DNA of 64,000 bases from Paludibacter sp. UBA6032 (GCA_002427885.1 DIZI01000021.1:215181-279180), one strand, 5' to 3'; positions 28,109 through 37,520 are shown, numbered from the stretch's first letter. Program-made: numbers and translations. Notes: generated by a model from the letters alone, not told the origin.

Positions 28109-28801
28109 TCAGAGTGAAAAATGGAGACCTTGTTCTATCAGTTGATCGTACTTGTTTTTATTGAACTGATAATAAAATGCTCCTCTTTTAGAAGAACTTT
28201 TATCTTTTTCATCCAATTTCTCCAATATATCCATTGTCAATAATTTTTTTCTGAAATTTCGCTTATCAATTGTTTCCTGATAAATGGATTCATATAAACT
28301 TTGCAAAGTTGGCAAAGTAAATTGCTCGCCGAGCAAATTGAAACCAATCGGTTTAACTGCCGCTTTCCTTTGCAAAATGTTAATGGTATCTTTTACCATC
28401 TTGTTATGGTCGAATATCAGCTTCGGAAGTTGGGTGAGCCGAACCCAATGTGTATCGTTCTTTACTGTCAAAGAAGGATTAAATAAATCCATGTCAATCA
28501 ATGCATAATAAGCTATTGAAACAACACGTTCACCCAAATCCCGATTTAATTCTCCATAAGCTCTAACCTGCTCCAGAAAAATATTATCGATTCCGGTAAG
28601 TTCGCCTACAACCCTTTCGGCTGCTTCATCTATACTTTCAGTAGCATTGACAAATCCCCCCATTAATGACCAACTGCCTTTCAGTGGTTCAAACGGTCTG
28701 CGGGCAATCAAAATCTGCAACTCATTTTCACGGAAACCCATTATTATACAGTCTACTGCAATGAGAAAACTATCTTTATTTTGATAAAAAGTTGAAGTCA
28801 T
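28109..28801 (-). CDS. araR: Nudix-fold transcriptional regulator, AraR type
   Basis: 230 residues: an N-terminal Nudix-hydrolase fold (about 10-150) and a C-terminal winged-helix DNA-binding domain (about 155-228). The Nudix box at 49-71 (GGFVNATES...AERVVGELTGI) has lost two of the glutamates of the catalytic REUxEE pattern, which fits a sugar-sensing rather than hydrolytic domain. Members of this family were shown to repress L-arabinose genes in Bacteroides, relieved by arabinose. Here it directly precedes araD on the same strand, so self-regulation of the operon is likely. The operator was not recognised. Confidence 0.9.
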   Translation of the reverse strand: MTSTFYQNKDSFLIAVDCIIMGFRENELQILIARRPFEPLKGSWSLMGGFVNATESIDEAAERVVGELTGIDNIFLEQVRAYGELNRDLGERVVSIAYYALIDMDLFNPSLTVKNDTHWVRLTQLPKLIFDHNKMVKDTINILQRKAAVKPIGFNLLGEQFTLPTLQSLYESIYQETIDKRNFRKKLLTMDILEKLDEKDKSSSKRGAFYYQFNKNKYDQLIEQGLHFSL

Positions 28802-28898
28802 CGATTTAATGTTTCATGGAAGTTGAGAACAGGAACAATTATATTCCATATTATCAACTATTTAATATTATTTTATTCTAGTGAGAAAATCAAACAAA

Positions 28899-28925
28899 AA
28901 ACAAGTGTAAAGGAAACACTTGTTT
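28899..28925 (-). terminator. Intrinsic terminator after the GH2 gene
   Basis: AAACAAGTGT (28899-28908) pairs perfectly with ACACTTGTTT (28916-28925) around a 7-base loop; on the minus strand the stem runs into TTTTTTG. It separates the GH2 gene from the AraR operon, which must therefore have its own promoter in 28802-28898. Confidence 0.85.
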
Positions 28926-29088
28926 CTTATTCTTATACGCACAATATTATGTTATACAACACAATTATGCCAAAAATGATAAATTTTCTATGATTTTGAT
29001 TTTTTTTCCGACTTACAGGTTACATATTACTATAAACAGTATAAATTATATTATTCATGGAAAAAAAAATAAGTTGCGATACAAACAA

Positions 29089-30942
29089 TTATCTCTGTTT
29101 CTGATATTTAATTTCCATATCTTTGTAGAAGTTTTTCAACACAAAAAAGGCTTTCTTTTTGGTTCCATTCTGACCAATAACGCCTTTCCGGTTCCAACCA
29201 TCCTGAATATTGGGCAAAACACGTCTTGGAGAACGGAAATCATAAAGAATCCAGGGAGAAACACCACGGAATTGAGGAATTTTTGAAAGCATTTTAAGTG
29301 TCCTAACGTATAAATCTTCCTGATATTCTTCCGTCCACCGGGTTAGTGCATCACCGTGCATGCCTTGCAATGCATCTCCACCAAATTCACTAATCATAAC
29401 CGGTTTGTTGTATTTTATCGTCCAATGAATTTGATCACATTTTTCGGGTAACCCATCGTACCAACCAATATATTGATTGAAATTTACAATGTCAACATAA
29501 TCGGCAAATGGATCCTGTACTATTCTTTCATTCGGATCAGCCGGGTTACTATGAGTCTCAAGTGCTGCTGAGATTAAACGTGTGTTATCTAATGAGCGTG
29601 CATGTGCAGCCAACTTTTTCAAAAATTCGGTTCGGGCTTCACTAACCGGAGTTTCATTGGCCATGGACCAGATAATAACACTTGCCCGGTTTTTATCGCG
29701 CGAAATTACATCGCTTAATTGCTGCATGGCATTTGCCAGCGTTGCCGGATTTTCCCACTGAATAGTCCAGTAAACCGGATCTTCTTCCCATACCAAAATT
29801 CCCATCTCATCCGCCAGCCTTATCATTTTTTCCATATGCGGATAATGAGCCAGACGAACATAATTACAATTTAGCTCTTTAGCCGAATTCAGCAGCATTT
29901 GTGCATCTTCAGCTGAATAGGCCCGGCCACCACGAAGTGCATTCTCGGCGTGGATACAAATACCACGCAGAAAAACCGATTTTCCATTCAATAATATATC
30001 AGTTCCACGTGTCTCTATGGTGCGGAATCCTATCTTATCGGAAATAGTATTATCATTACATGAAATTTCAACCTGATATAATTTTGGATTCTCCGGACAC
30101 CAATATTCAATCCTTTTAGGTTTTATTGAAAATGTGGCTTTCCCTGTTGAATCGGTTTTTACCTCAGTGGATACTTTCAATTCAGGAATCGTAATTTTCA
30201 CCGTTTGCTGATTCAAATCACCATTCAGCTGCACATACCCGGTAATCAGATTTTCAGAACCTTTTTTAACCTGCATTAAATAGTCCTGAATAAATGTTTT
30301 CGAAACTTCAACCAAAGAAACATCGCGCGTAATTCCGCCATAGTTCCACCAATCGGTATTGAGAGTAGGAACGGCTTCGGGTTTCCGTTTATTATCCACT
30401 TTTACCACCAATGAGTTTCCTTCTTCTTTCAACAAAGTTGTTATTTCATAATTAAACGGAGTAAACCCACCAATGTGTTTACCCAATTTTTTTCCGTTCA
30501 GATAAACATCGCTTTCGTAGTTTGCAGCACCAAAATGTATGAAAATCCGATGGTCTGTTGATTTTTTCGCATAATCAAATAAACGCCGGTACCAAATAGT
30601 TCCTTCGTAATACAATAGCTTTTCATCCTGCGAGTTCCAGTCACCCGGAACCCAAAGAGTCGGCGATTTATCGAAGGAGTATTCAATCAGATCCGATTTG
30701 TTTTTTTGTTTTTTATCTAAGTAAAAGGCTCCATTTCCGGGATTCGTACTTTCATCATAAGGTTTGTAACGGTAGTCATAATAACCTGTTTCATAAGGGT
30801 CGATAATATAATTCCATTTTCCGTTTAAGGTTGTTATATTTCTGCCTGATGGGTTTTGAATCAGGTTTTCATTTCCCGACCGGGCAGAAAATGCAACAAA
30901 AAAGAAAAGAAAAAGTGAAAGAAAAATTTTTGACTTGTTCAT
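29089..30942 (-). CDS. GH2 family glycosidase (beta-glucuronidase-like), exported
   Basis: 617 residues: signal peptide (MNKSKIFLSLFLFFFVAFSARSG), a sugar-binding jelly-roll domain (about 30-215), an Ig-like domain (about 215-310), and a TIM barrel (about 315-600). Acid/base Glu is in VIIWSMANETP and nucleophile Glu in PVMISEFGGDAL, as in GH2. The closest look is beta-glucuronidase, by the MANE and EFGGD contexts and by length, but beta-galactosidase or another activity cannot be excluded. It would strip a beta-linked sugar, such as glucuronic acid on arabinoxylan, before arabinose release. A terminator after it makes it a separate unit from the arabinose operon. Confidence 0.88.
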   Translation of the reverse strand: MNKSKIFLSLFLFFFVAFSARSGNENLIQNPSGRNITTLNGKWNYIIDPYETGYYDYRYKPYDESTNPGNGAFYLDKKQKNKSDLIEYSFDKSPTLWVPGDWNSQDEKLLYYEGTIWYRRLFDYAKKSTDHRIFIHFGAANYESDVYLNGKKLGKHIGGFTPFNYEITTLLKEEGNSLVVKVDNKRKPEAVPTLNTDWWNYGGITRDVSLVEVSKTFIQDYLMQVKKGSENLITGYVQLNGDLNQQTVKITIPELKVSTEVKTDSTGKATFSIKPKRIEYWCPENPKLYQVEISCNDNTISDKIGFRTIETRGTDILLNGKSVFLRGICIHAENALRGGRAYSAEDAQMLLNSAKELNCNYVRLAHYPHMEKMIRLADEMGILVWEEDPVYWTIQWENPATLANAMQQLSDVISRDKNRASVIIWSMANETPVSEARTEFLKKLAAHARSLDNTRLISAALETHSNPADPNERIVQDPFADYVDIVNFNQYIGWYDGLPEKCDQIHWTIKYNKPVMISEFGGDALQGMHGDALTRWTEEYQEDLYVRTLKMLSKIPQFRGVSPWILYDFRSPRRVLPNIQDGWNRKGVIGQNGTKKKAFFVLKNFYKDMEIKYQKQR

Positions 30943-30976
30943 GTTGTTTTTGTGATGGTTTCAATGATTAATTGTA

Positions 30977-30984
30977 CAAAAATA
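30977..30984 (-). promoter_or_regulatory. Putative -7 element of the GH2 gene
   Basis: On the minus strand this reads TATTTTTG, an exact TAnnTTTG, about 35 bases before the start codon at 30942. No good -33 TTTG at the normal spacing. Confidence 0.5.
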
Positions 30985-31136
30985 AGGTTTTTGTTTTGAA
31001 AAATAGTATGAATATTGGTTCAATAAAGAGGATAAAAAAATAGCATTGAATATTTTATTTTATAAAAAGAAATGCCAGCATTGAAAATTCTTAAATAAAA
31101 AAACAAATAAAGACTCACAATTACGTTAATATCTAT

Positions 31137-31144
31137 TATCTTTG
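31137..31144 (+). promoter_or_regulatory. Putative -7 element of the surface operon
   Basis: TATCTTTG is an exact TAnnTTTG in the 336-base gap between divergent genes, about 135 bases before the ATG at 31279. No -33 was seen. The rest of the gap is AT-rich with no gene. Confidence 0.5.
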
Positions 31145-31278
31145 CGAAGATAGCGGACATTAGTTCAGTACAAACATAATAAAGTTAATACAGACAACAG
31201 TAGCACATTAAAATAATTAACAACCATCTTTGATAATGCTTCTTGAAAAACAGATTAGTTATATTTAATTAAAAAATA

Positions 31279-32391
31279 ATGAAAACTGCAATCCTTTTTT
31301 TCGTTTTATGTGTAATCCCTTTCAACTTTTATGGGCAGAATTCCCATATGTATTCTGATAGTGCAAATATTACCGGATTAAAAATAGTTGATAACGGAGA
31401 TTATTTAAATTCACAATACTGTGCTGCAGAAAAAGATAAAAAAATAATCAACTATTTTCCATACGAAGTCAACGAATATGGATTTAATGATGGGCGGATA
31501 TATGTATCAAAAAAAATCGAAATAGACAATACTGTAGAAAGAGTTTTTTTACTCCGGTTAGTCAATGATAAAACTTCATTATATTATTATAAGGGGAAAA
31601 ACCTTACAACCTTCTTTTTAGAAAAAGACAGTACCACGTTTATTGAACTGCCAAAATATAACCTGAATAATCAAAAAAATGATTTTCACAAAGATCTGGC
31701 AGAATGGACCTCCGGCTGTCCATATATTCAGGATGCAACAAAACTTGTGAGCTACAATAAGAAGTCAATGACCAAACTGATTAAAAACTTCAATAGCTGT
31801 AAACCATTGCCTTTCCCTATTTTCAGATATGGTATTTTATTTGGAATAGGCACGAATAAACTCGAAAATTATAGCAGTGATATTTTTGATTATAAATATC
31901 AAACTGCATACATTCCGGGAATTTTTATAGATTATCCTCTTGATATGAGTAACTTTTCGTTGCATACCGATTTATTCTACGAAAAAAATGATTATAACTA
32001 CAGTTATAATCAGCCTTCATATGATATTAATATGATGGTGAACACTACTTCCATTAATATGCCTGTATTAATCAGATACACTTACCCATCTATGAAACTC
32101 AGACCATTTGTGAATGCCGGGTTTATTTTTACTTACAACATTATAAACAATTCCAAGCTCATTACTTCTACTCCTTCGAATCACAGTGATATTGTTGGAA
32201 CAAATATTGATGAAAATCCGCGCATTTCAAAAAGTCAAATTGGGCTTGCAATAGGCTGTGGAGTGGAATATAAATTAAATTACAAGCATTCCCTTTTTAT
32301 TGAATTCAGATCCAATAATATATTTAGCCTCCATACAACAGAAGTATTAAATAAAACAGAATTTCAATTGATTACAGGGGTAAATATCTAA
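31279..32391 (+). CDS. Unrecognised secreted protein with C-terminal outer-membrane barrel (surface operon gene 1)
   Basis: 370 residues with signal peptide (to about 20). An N-terminal domain (about 25-150) contains YVSKKIEIDNTVERVFLLRLV and is clearly related to the corresponding part of the gene at 34268 (YYVSRTVEIDKILRTVFLEYL). After a DFHKDL...KSMTKLIKNFN segment, the C-terminal half (about 180-370) has alternating aromatic strands (ILFGIGTN, GIFIDYPLD, MPVLIRYTY, PFVNAGFIFTYN, FIEFRSNNIF) typical of a PorT/OmpA-like beta barrel. Function unknown. Confidence 0.75.
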   Translation: MKTAILFFVLCVIPFNFYGQNSHMYSDSANITGLKIVDNGDYLNSQYCAAEKDKKIINYFPYEVNEYGFNDGRIYVSKKIEIDNTVERVFLLRLVNDKTSLYYYKGKNLTTFFLEKDSTTFIELPKYNLNNQKNDFHKDLAEWTSGCPYIQDATKLVSYNKKSMTKLIKNFNSCKPLPFPIFRYGILFGIGTNKLENYSSDIFDYKYQTAYIPGIFIDYPLDMSNFSLHTDLFYEKNDYNYSYNQPSYDINMMVNTTSINMPVLIRYTYPSMKLRPFVNAGFIFTYNIINNSKLITSTPSNHSDIVGTNIDENPRISKSQIGLAIGCGVEYKLNYKHSLFIEFRSNNIFSLHTTEVLNKTEFQLITGVNI

Positions 32392-32455
32392 GGATTGTGA
32401 AAATTATTTAAGTGTATTTTCTAAAATTCAAACCTTAAGAACGAACTATCTTCAA

Positions 32456-34261
32456 ATGAAAAATAATATTTTAAGATCCTTATTTCTGTTTTTAATTCTC
32501 TTATTACATTCATGTGTTATAAGCGACCTGAACGATCCATCCAATATCTCCGGAAAAGTTACAGATCCAACCGGGAAAGGATTATCCGATGTAACTATAG
32601 GGATTAAGACTTCTTCAACCGAAACGAGTATTATCACTTCGGAAGATGGGACATACAATATAAACCTGCAAGGAGGAGGTATTGCAGTTCTTACTTTTTC
32701 GAAAGAAGGATTTACTTCCCAAACAAGCAGTATTCTAATCAAGGGTGGTGAAAAAAAAATATTTGATATTAAGTTGAATCTGCTTTCGGAAGATGCATAT
32801 TTAATTATGAATATTGATAAAAAAACGATAAGCAATGTCGGCGAAACATTTTTTATCACCATCAGTACAAACACAAACTATTATGCCGAATGGCAAGCCG
32901 AATGGATAAGCTGCACAAAAAGCAGCACAGGATTAAGCATTACATGCTCTCCAAATGATAGTATTGTAAAACGTAAAGTTTCAATAATTTTAAAAACAGA
33001 ATATGACCTGACCGACACGATAAAAGTTACACAATTAGCCGGTCCAACCCTTCGTGTAACAGATTACCTTGGGAAAAATAATATCACTTTCCCCTATAAT
33101 ATACCTTTTGTAAGTTTTTCAAGAGAGATAAGTGTCATCTCATGTACAGGGTCTGGGATTTCTAATGTGCCCTTTGAAATCTCAAATGATCAAAAAACCG
33201 TATATTTTAACAACATCAAGTTGAATATTTTTTCTAAATATCCGATACAGTTAACTGTGAAAGATGCTGATAATAATCAATTGACCTTTAAGCTTGAGTT
33301 GAAATTATATGAGAATTTTCAAATAATACTTCCTTATAATGGACAATATATGTATTTTACAAATGATAATCAATATGTTTGGATTTATACAATCGATGGA
33401 AGTTCATATTCTTTAAGACAATTCACAACATCAGACTTCACTGAATTAAATCAAATTCCTGAGGTTGAATTTAATAGCCTTACCTACAATCCCTATAATA
33501 ATTCTTTGTACACAATAAACAAAAAACTCATTGAAAACAGATATGTTTCGGAAATTAAAATTTTCGATGCAGCTACAGGTGTATATAAAAGTAAATTTAC
33601 GATTGATTATAACGGATATACGGTTGCACAAATGGCATTCTCGGATAATGGATATGGAATAATGATGGTTGGGGAAAAATTATTCTATATAGACTCTTCT
33701 AAAAATAATGAGTGGGGTTTGCTTTCTGAAAGTTCAACACTTTATGATATATCATATCCGGATCAGATGATCCCGAATCATATTGAAATGTGTAACAACA
33801 ATAAAATATTTATTTTGTATGGTACAGATACCGGTGGTAAAGATTATACATATACTTACAATGCCGACACCAAATTATTGACACTCATAAATAATACCTT
33901 TCATTACGGTAGTATGGTCACAAGTAATTCAGGTACCGGAGTAGCCCTTTTTTCGCGTGATGTTAATAATATAATGTATCAGGACGTTTTGACTAAAAGT
34001 TACAAAACGTTGAATTTACCAACTGCAGGTATAGGTAATTTAACGATACTTACTTCTGAAGATTCATACCCTTATATTTTCACCTCCGACATCTCGGTTA
34101 TTTCTACCGGTGATAATACAGTTCATAGTTTTAGTAATCAGGGTGAATGTTATTATATTAAATCATCAAACGATGGCAAACAAATACTAATTAACAAAAG
34201 TGGTTATGTCTTTCTCTTCAGATCAGAAGTATTTACAAAATACTACGAATATATAAAATAG
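32456..34261 (+). CDS. Unrecognised surface lipoprotein: carboxypeptidase-regulatory-like, BACON-like and propeller-like regions (surface operon gene 2)
   Basis: 601 residues. The signal ends in a lipobox (LLLHSC), so the protein is lipid-anchored. Regions in order: a CarboxypepD_reg-like beta-sandwich (about 30-112, ISGKVTDPTGKGLSDVTIGI), a BACON-like domain (about 118-200, WISCTKSSTGLSITCSPN ... IKVTQLAG), a short domain (about 205-285), and a long beta-rich region (about 290-600) with repeating WIYTIDGSSYSL, SEIKIFDAATGVYKSKF and YYIKSSNDGKQILI units that look like propeller blades. Such proteins bind carbohydrate or protein at the cell surface. It starts 64 bases after gene 1 and ends 6 bases before gene 3. 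Confidence 0.75.
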   Translation: MKNNILRSLFLFLILLLHSCVISDLNDPSNISGKVTDPTGKGLSDVTIGIKTSSTETSIITSEDGTYNINLQGGGIAVLTFSKEGFTSQTSSILIKGGEKKIFDIKLNLLSEDAYLIMNIDKKTISNVGETFFITISTNTNYYAEWQAEWISCTKSSTGLSITCSPNDSIVKRKVSIILKTEYDLTDTIKVTQLAGPTLRVTDYLGKNNITFPYNIPFVSFSREISVISCTGSGISNVPFEISNDQKTVYFNNIKLNIFSKYPIQLTVKDADNNQLTFKLELKLYENFQIILPYNGQYMYFTNDNQYVWIYTIDGSSYSLRQFTTSDFTELNQIPEVEFNSLTYNPYNNSLYTINKKLIENRYVSEIKIFDAATGVYKSKFTIDYNGYTVAQMAFSDNGYGIMMVGEKLFYIDSSKNNEWGLLSESSTLYDISYPDQMIPNHIEMCNNNKIFILYGTDTGGKDYTYTYNADTKLLTLINNTFHYGSMVTSNSGTGVALFSRDVNNIMYQDVLTKSYKTLNLPTAGIGNLTILTSEDSYPYIFTSDISVISTGDNTVHSFSNQGECYYIKSSNDGKQILINKSGYVFLFRSEVFTKYYEYIK

Positions 34262-34267
34262 AATCAC

Positions 34268-35458
34268 ATGAAAAAAAGTATTCTTACCTGTGTACTTATT
34301 ATCTCTTCAATCATATTCAGTTTCTCACAATCTAATTTCAAAAAAGGCTATATCATCACCAACAAAAATGATACTGTCTTTGGATTAATCGATTTCAGAA
34401 CCGATCATACAAACTCGTTATTATGTAAGTTTAAATATTTCGAAAATGTACCGGATACTATTTATAAACCGACTGATATTTCCAGCTACAGGTTTATTGA
34501 AGAAGGTAAGTATTATGTTTCAAGAACCGTAGAAATAGATAAAATATTAAGAACCGTATTTCTGGAATATCTGGTTCAGGGAATCATAAATTTATATTAT
34601 TTACCTGAGAGTAATGGCTATTATTTCTTTGAAAACCAAAAAGGAGAAATAATTAGTACAACTAAAAATAGAGATGTGATAGTTGAAAATAACAAAATTA
34701 AACAGGATAATCGTTACAAAGGAGTGATGTCGTACGTTTTCAAAGATTATCTTCCGCTGGCTCAAGAAACTTCAAAGGCTGAATTCGATCGTAGATCGAT
34801 GATAGAATACACCAAAGAATACCACGATAAAATTTGTGATTCCGGAGAAAAATGTATTATTTTTGAAAACGATTATAAGAAAAAGTTTACTAAACTTGAT
34901 TTTAGTGTTTATGGTGGCTTTGAATATAATAATATAAAAATAAATTATGACCTTATTCCTGAAATGTATTCATACTCTCCGGTTGTTGGAGCTGTATTAA
35001 ATATTTCAAGTCCCAGAGTATTAAAATCCTTAAGTCTTTTTTTTGATTTAAATATGTCTGGAATTGCAGGAGCATGTGATTATATTAATAATAATCCGGA
35101 TTCTGTTTCTTATAATCAATATAGTTATAATGGAATAAAGGCAACACTGAATAGTGGATTTAAATATACTTATGAAAAAGGCAATTTTCGACCAAGCGTT
35201 GAAGCTGGTATTTCAAAAACCTTTTTTTTAAACATGAAAAGTGTACAACTAACCGAATATCCGGATGATAGTCCTGTTTCAACAATTGAAAATGAAGTTC
35301 TTCCTAACCAATCAATAGTTGGCATAATGGCTGGAGTCGGAGTAGATTATATGATTAAAAAGAACAAATTTATTGTTGCCAGACTTATATATTCTCGTAA
35401 CAATAATTATTATATCCGGAACACAACCATTCAATTTAAATTTGGTTACAAATTTTAG
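34268..35458 (+). CDS. Unrecognised secreted protein with C-terminal outer-membrane barrel (surface operon gene 3)
   Basis: 396 residues with signal peptide (to about 20). The N-terminal domain (KKGYIITNKNDTVFGLIDFR then SSYRFIEEGKYYVSRTVEIDKILRTVFLEYL) is a homologue of that in gene 1; a linker with DYLPLAQETSKAEFDRRSMIEYTKEYHDKIC matches the KDLAEWTSGCPYIQDATKLVSYNKKSMTKLI position there. The C-terminal half is a barrel with strands such as DFSVYGGFEYNNIKI, GAVLNISS, ATLNSGFKYTYE, and a final strand ending FKFGYKF. The two barrel genes therefore derive from one ancestor, with the lipoprotein gene between them. Confidence 0.75.
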   Translation: MKKSILTCVLIISSIIFSFSQSNFKKGYIITNKNDTVFGLIDFRTDHTNSLLCKFKYFENVPDTIYKPTDISSYRFIEEGKYYVSRTVEIDKILRTVFLEYLVQGIINLYYLPESNGYYFFENQKGEIISTTKNRDVIVENNKIKQDNRYKGVMSYVFKDYLPLAQETSKAEFDRRSMIEYTKEYHDKICDSGEKCIIFENDYKKKFTKLDFSVYGGFEYNNIKINYDLIPEMYSYSPVVGAVLNISSPRVLKSLSLFFDLNMSGIAGACDYINNNPDSVSYNQYSYNGIKATLNSGFKYTYEKGNFRPSVEAGISKTFFLNMKSVQLTEYPDDSPVSTIENEVLPNQSIVGIMAGVGVDYMIKKNKFIVARLIYSRNNNYYIRNTTIQFKFGYKF

Positions 35459-35494
35459 ATATTATATCCCTCACAGAAAGTAAAAAATAAAGTT

Positions 35495-36379
35495 ATGAAA
35501 AAGACTAAAGTTGCTCTGTTTCTATTTTCCCTCCTTGGAAGCAGCTTATTATCAGGCCAAAACAGGCAGGAACTGCCATTGTATCCCAATGGTATTGAGA
35601 ATAATCCTGTCATCTTTGCGCAAAAAGAATCGTTTGTTGATTCCGTTGTAAACCCTAATTCCCTGTCGAAACTAAACAGGGTCTACAGCTTTGTTTCCGT
35701 GCCGACTTACACCCTTTTTCCGGCTTCCGAATTAAATAATAAACACATTGGGGTGGTTATTTTTCCGGGTGGAGGATTGGTAAACAACTGGTTGGATAAA
35801 GAAGGAACTGATCTGGCAATATGGCTGTCGGCGAAAGGAATAAGCTGTTTGGTCGTAAAATACAGGACAAATGAAAAGGATAAGAACGGTAAGTTTGTGA
35901 TTCCGTATGATGATTATAAAGGAGCAATTTATGAAGATGCAAGAACCGGAATTTTAAAATTAAAAGAACTCTCGCCAGAATTGAACGTCGATGCAGACAA
36001 AGTTGGAATAATTGGATTTTCTGCAGGTGGTTGGTTGTCTGAAAGAATGGCTTTCAAATCAGTAGATGGCACATTCGACTGGAAACCTTCATTTGTTGGT
36101 TTGATTTATCATGGAGACATTGTACAGGAAATTAATAAAATTAAAAACAAAGCAGATTTACCTCCTTTTTTTATGGCCATTGCCCGTGATGACAGAAAAA
36201 TTCCACTTAAAAAAGTTATCCCTTTCTTAACAACGATAGTAACTGAAGTAGACAAATCGGAATTACATATTTATTCGAAAGGCGATCACGGATTTGGTTT
36301 AGCCTATGACAAGGGTAACTCAGTGGCATTATGGAAAGACAGTTTTTACAGTTGGCTCCTGGATATTTATGAAAAATAA
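35495..36379 (+). CDS. Secreted alpha/beta-hydrolase, carbohydrate-esterase-like
   Basis: 294 residues with signal peptide (MKKTKVALFLFSLLGSSLLSGQ). Alpha/beta-hydrolase fold: oxyanion region VVIFPGGG, nucleophile Ser in IIGFSAGGW, probable acid in AIARDDRKIP, and catalytic His in KGDHGFGL. It resembles bacterial acetyl-xylan or feruloyl esterases (BD-FAE type) that remove acyl groups from plant polymers. It follows the surface operon by 36 bases on the same strand and a terminator lies after it, so co-transcription is likely. Exact substrate unknown. Confidence 0.85.
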   Translation: MKKTKVALFLFSLLGSSLLSGQNRQELPLYPNGIENNPVIFAQKESFVDSVVNPNSLSKLNRVYSFVSVPTYTLFPASELNNKHIGVVIFPGGGLVNNWLDKEGTDLAIWLSAKGISCLVVKYRTNEKDKNGKFVIPYDDYKGAIYEDARTGILKLKELSPELNVDADKVGIIGFSAGGWLSERMAFKSVDGTFDWKPSFVGLIYHGDIVQEINKIKNKADLPPFFMAIARDDRKIPLKKVIPFLTTIVTEVDKSELHIYSKGDHGFGLAYDKGNSVALWKDSFYSWLLDIYEK

Positions 36380-36414
36380 GATCCGTTAAAAAGAAAAACT
36401 ATCGGCATAAAACT

Positions 36415-36447
36415 AAGCCATTCCTTCCCGGGAGTGGCTTTCTTTTA
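36415..36447 (+). terminator. Intrinsic terminator after the esterase gene
   Basis: AAGCCATTCC (36415-36424) pairs with GGAGTGGCTT (36431-36440) with one G-T wobble around a 6-base loop, followed by TCTTTTATT. Confidence 0.8.
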
Positions 36448-36458
36448 TTAATTATTGC

Positions 36459-36466
36459 TATATTTG
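36459..36466 (+). promoter_or_regulatory. Putative -7 element of the selenium operon
   Basis: TATATTTG fits TAnnTTTG exactly, 18 bases before the mnmH ATG and just after the terminator, giving a very short leader. No clear -33. Confidence 0.5.
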
Positions 36467-36484
36467 AGGTTCAATTTAAATTCA

Positions 36485-37516
36485 ATGCAAGACTTACTTT
36501 TACCTGACGGTTTTTTGGAACAAAGCCGTGAAGGTGTGATAATTGATGTCCGTACACCCTCCGAATTCAGCTCGGGTCATATTCCCGGAGCAGTAAATCT
36601 TCCCATTTTTACAGACGACGAAAGGGCTGAAGTCGGAACTTTGTATGTAAAAGAAGGAAAAGACAAGGCAGTAGAAAAAGGCCTGGAAAGAGTCGGACCA
36701 AAACTGGCAACATTTGTTAGACAGGCCAGACAATTGTCGGAAGGGAAACCATTATTTCTGTATTGCTGGCGAGGTGGAATGCGTAGTGCCAGCATGGCCT
36801 GGTTATTCCGTACGGCTGGATTTAAAACATACTTGCTTGAAGGTGGATACAAAGCGTACCGTCACTCTTTCGAACAATTATTGTCAGCTCATTCATGGAA
36901 ACTGATTGTACTGGGTGGACCTACGGGTTGTGGGAAAACGGACATTTTACATCATTTACAGTCAACAGGTCAACAGGTTATCAATCTGGAAGGACTGGCA
37001 TGCCATAAAGGGTCGGCTTTCGGCTCTTTGGGTGAATCGAAACAACCTTCTACCGAGCAATTCGGGAATGAACTTCACAATTGTATGCGGAAAATGAATC
37101 CCCAAAAACCGGTTTGGTGCGAAGGCGAAAGCCTTAATATCGGTCAGGTTTATATCCCGAATGAATTTTATGCTTTAATGAAATCCGGATTATTTATTCA
37201 ATTCGAATTAAAGACGGGTTTCAGGCTAAAACAGATTTTGAAAGACTACGGACATTTTCCGGCTAATGAACTGATAGTTTCTTTTCAAAAACTGGAAAAG
37301 CGATTGGGGCGCGAAGCAACATCCAATGCCATTGAACATATTATGAAAAACGAACTGGAAGAAGCCATCGCAATTGCTATACATTATTACGACAAGGGAT
37401 ATGAATCTTCCATCCTGAAACAATGGCCACAGACTCATACTTTTGTGGCAAATTCAGATAAGCCCGAAACAAACGCCAGAAAATTACTGGAATTTTATAC
37501 CACAATATCAAATTAG
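36485..37516 (+). CDS. mnmH: tRNA 2-selenouridine synthase
   Basis: Replaces sulfur by selenium at the wobble uridine of tRNA for Lys, Glu and Gln, using selenophosphate. 343 residues from the ATG at 36485 (MQDLLLPDGF); the frame upstream to 36455 is AT-rich and unlike the family. An N-terminal rhodanese domain carries catalytic Cys94 in LYCWRGGMRSAS, and a P-loop GGPTGCGKT (144-152) begins the C-terminal domain, followed by EGLACHKGSAFGSLG. First gene of a three-gene selenium operon. Confidence 0.95.
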   Translation: MQDLLLPDGFLEQSREGVIIDVRTPSEFSSGHIPGAVNLPIFTDDERAEVGTLYVKEGKDKAVEKGLERVGPKLATFVRQARQLSEGKPLFLYCWRGGMRSASMAWLFRTAGFKTYLLEGGYKAYRHSFEQLLSAHSWKLIVLGGPTGCGKTDILHHLQSTGQQVINLEGLACHKGSAFGSLGESKQPSTEQFGNELHNCMRKMNPQKPVWCEGESLNIGQVYIPNEFYALMKSGLFIQFELKTGFRLKQILKDYGHFPANELIVSFQKLEKRLGREATSNAIEHIMKNELEEAIAIAIHYYDKGYESSILKQWPQTHTFVANSDKPETNARKLLEFYTTISN

Positions 37517-37520
37517 GAAA

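Noticed and set aside
36500..36852. Antisense frames over mnmH
   Set aside because: Shadows of a strong rhodanese/P-loop gene; no start site or family match.
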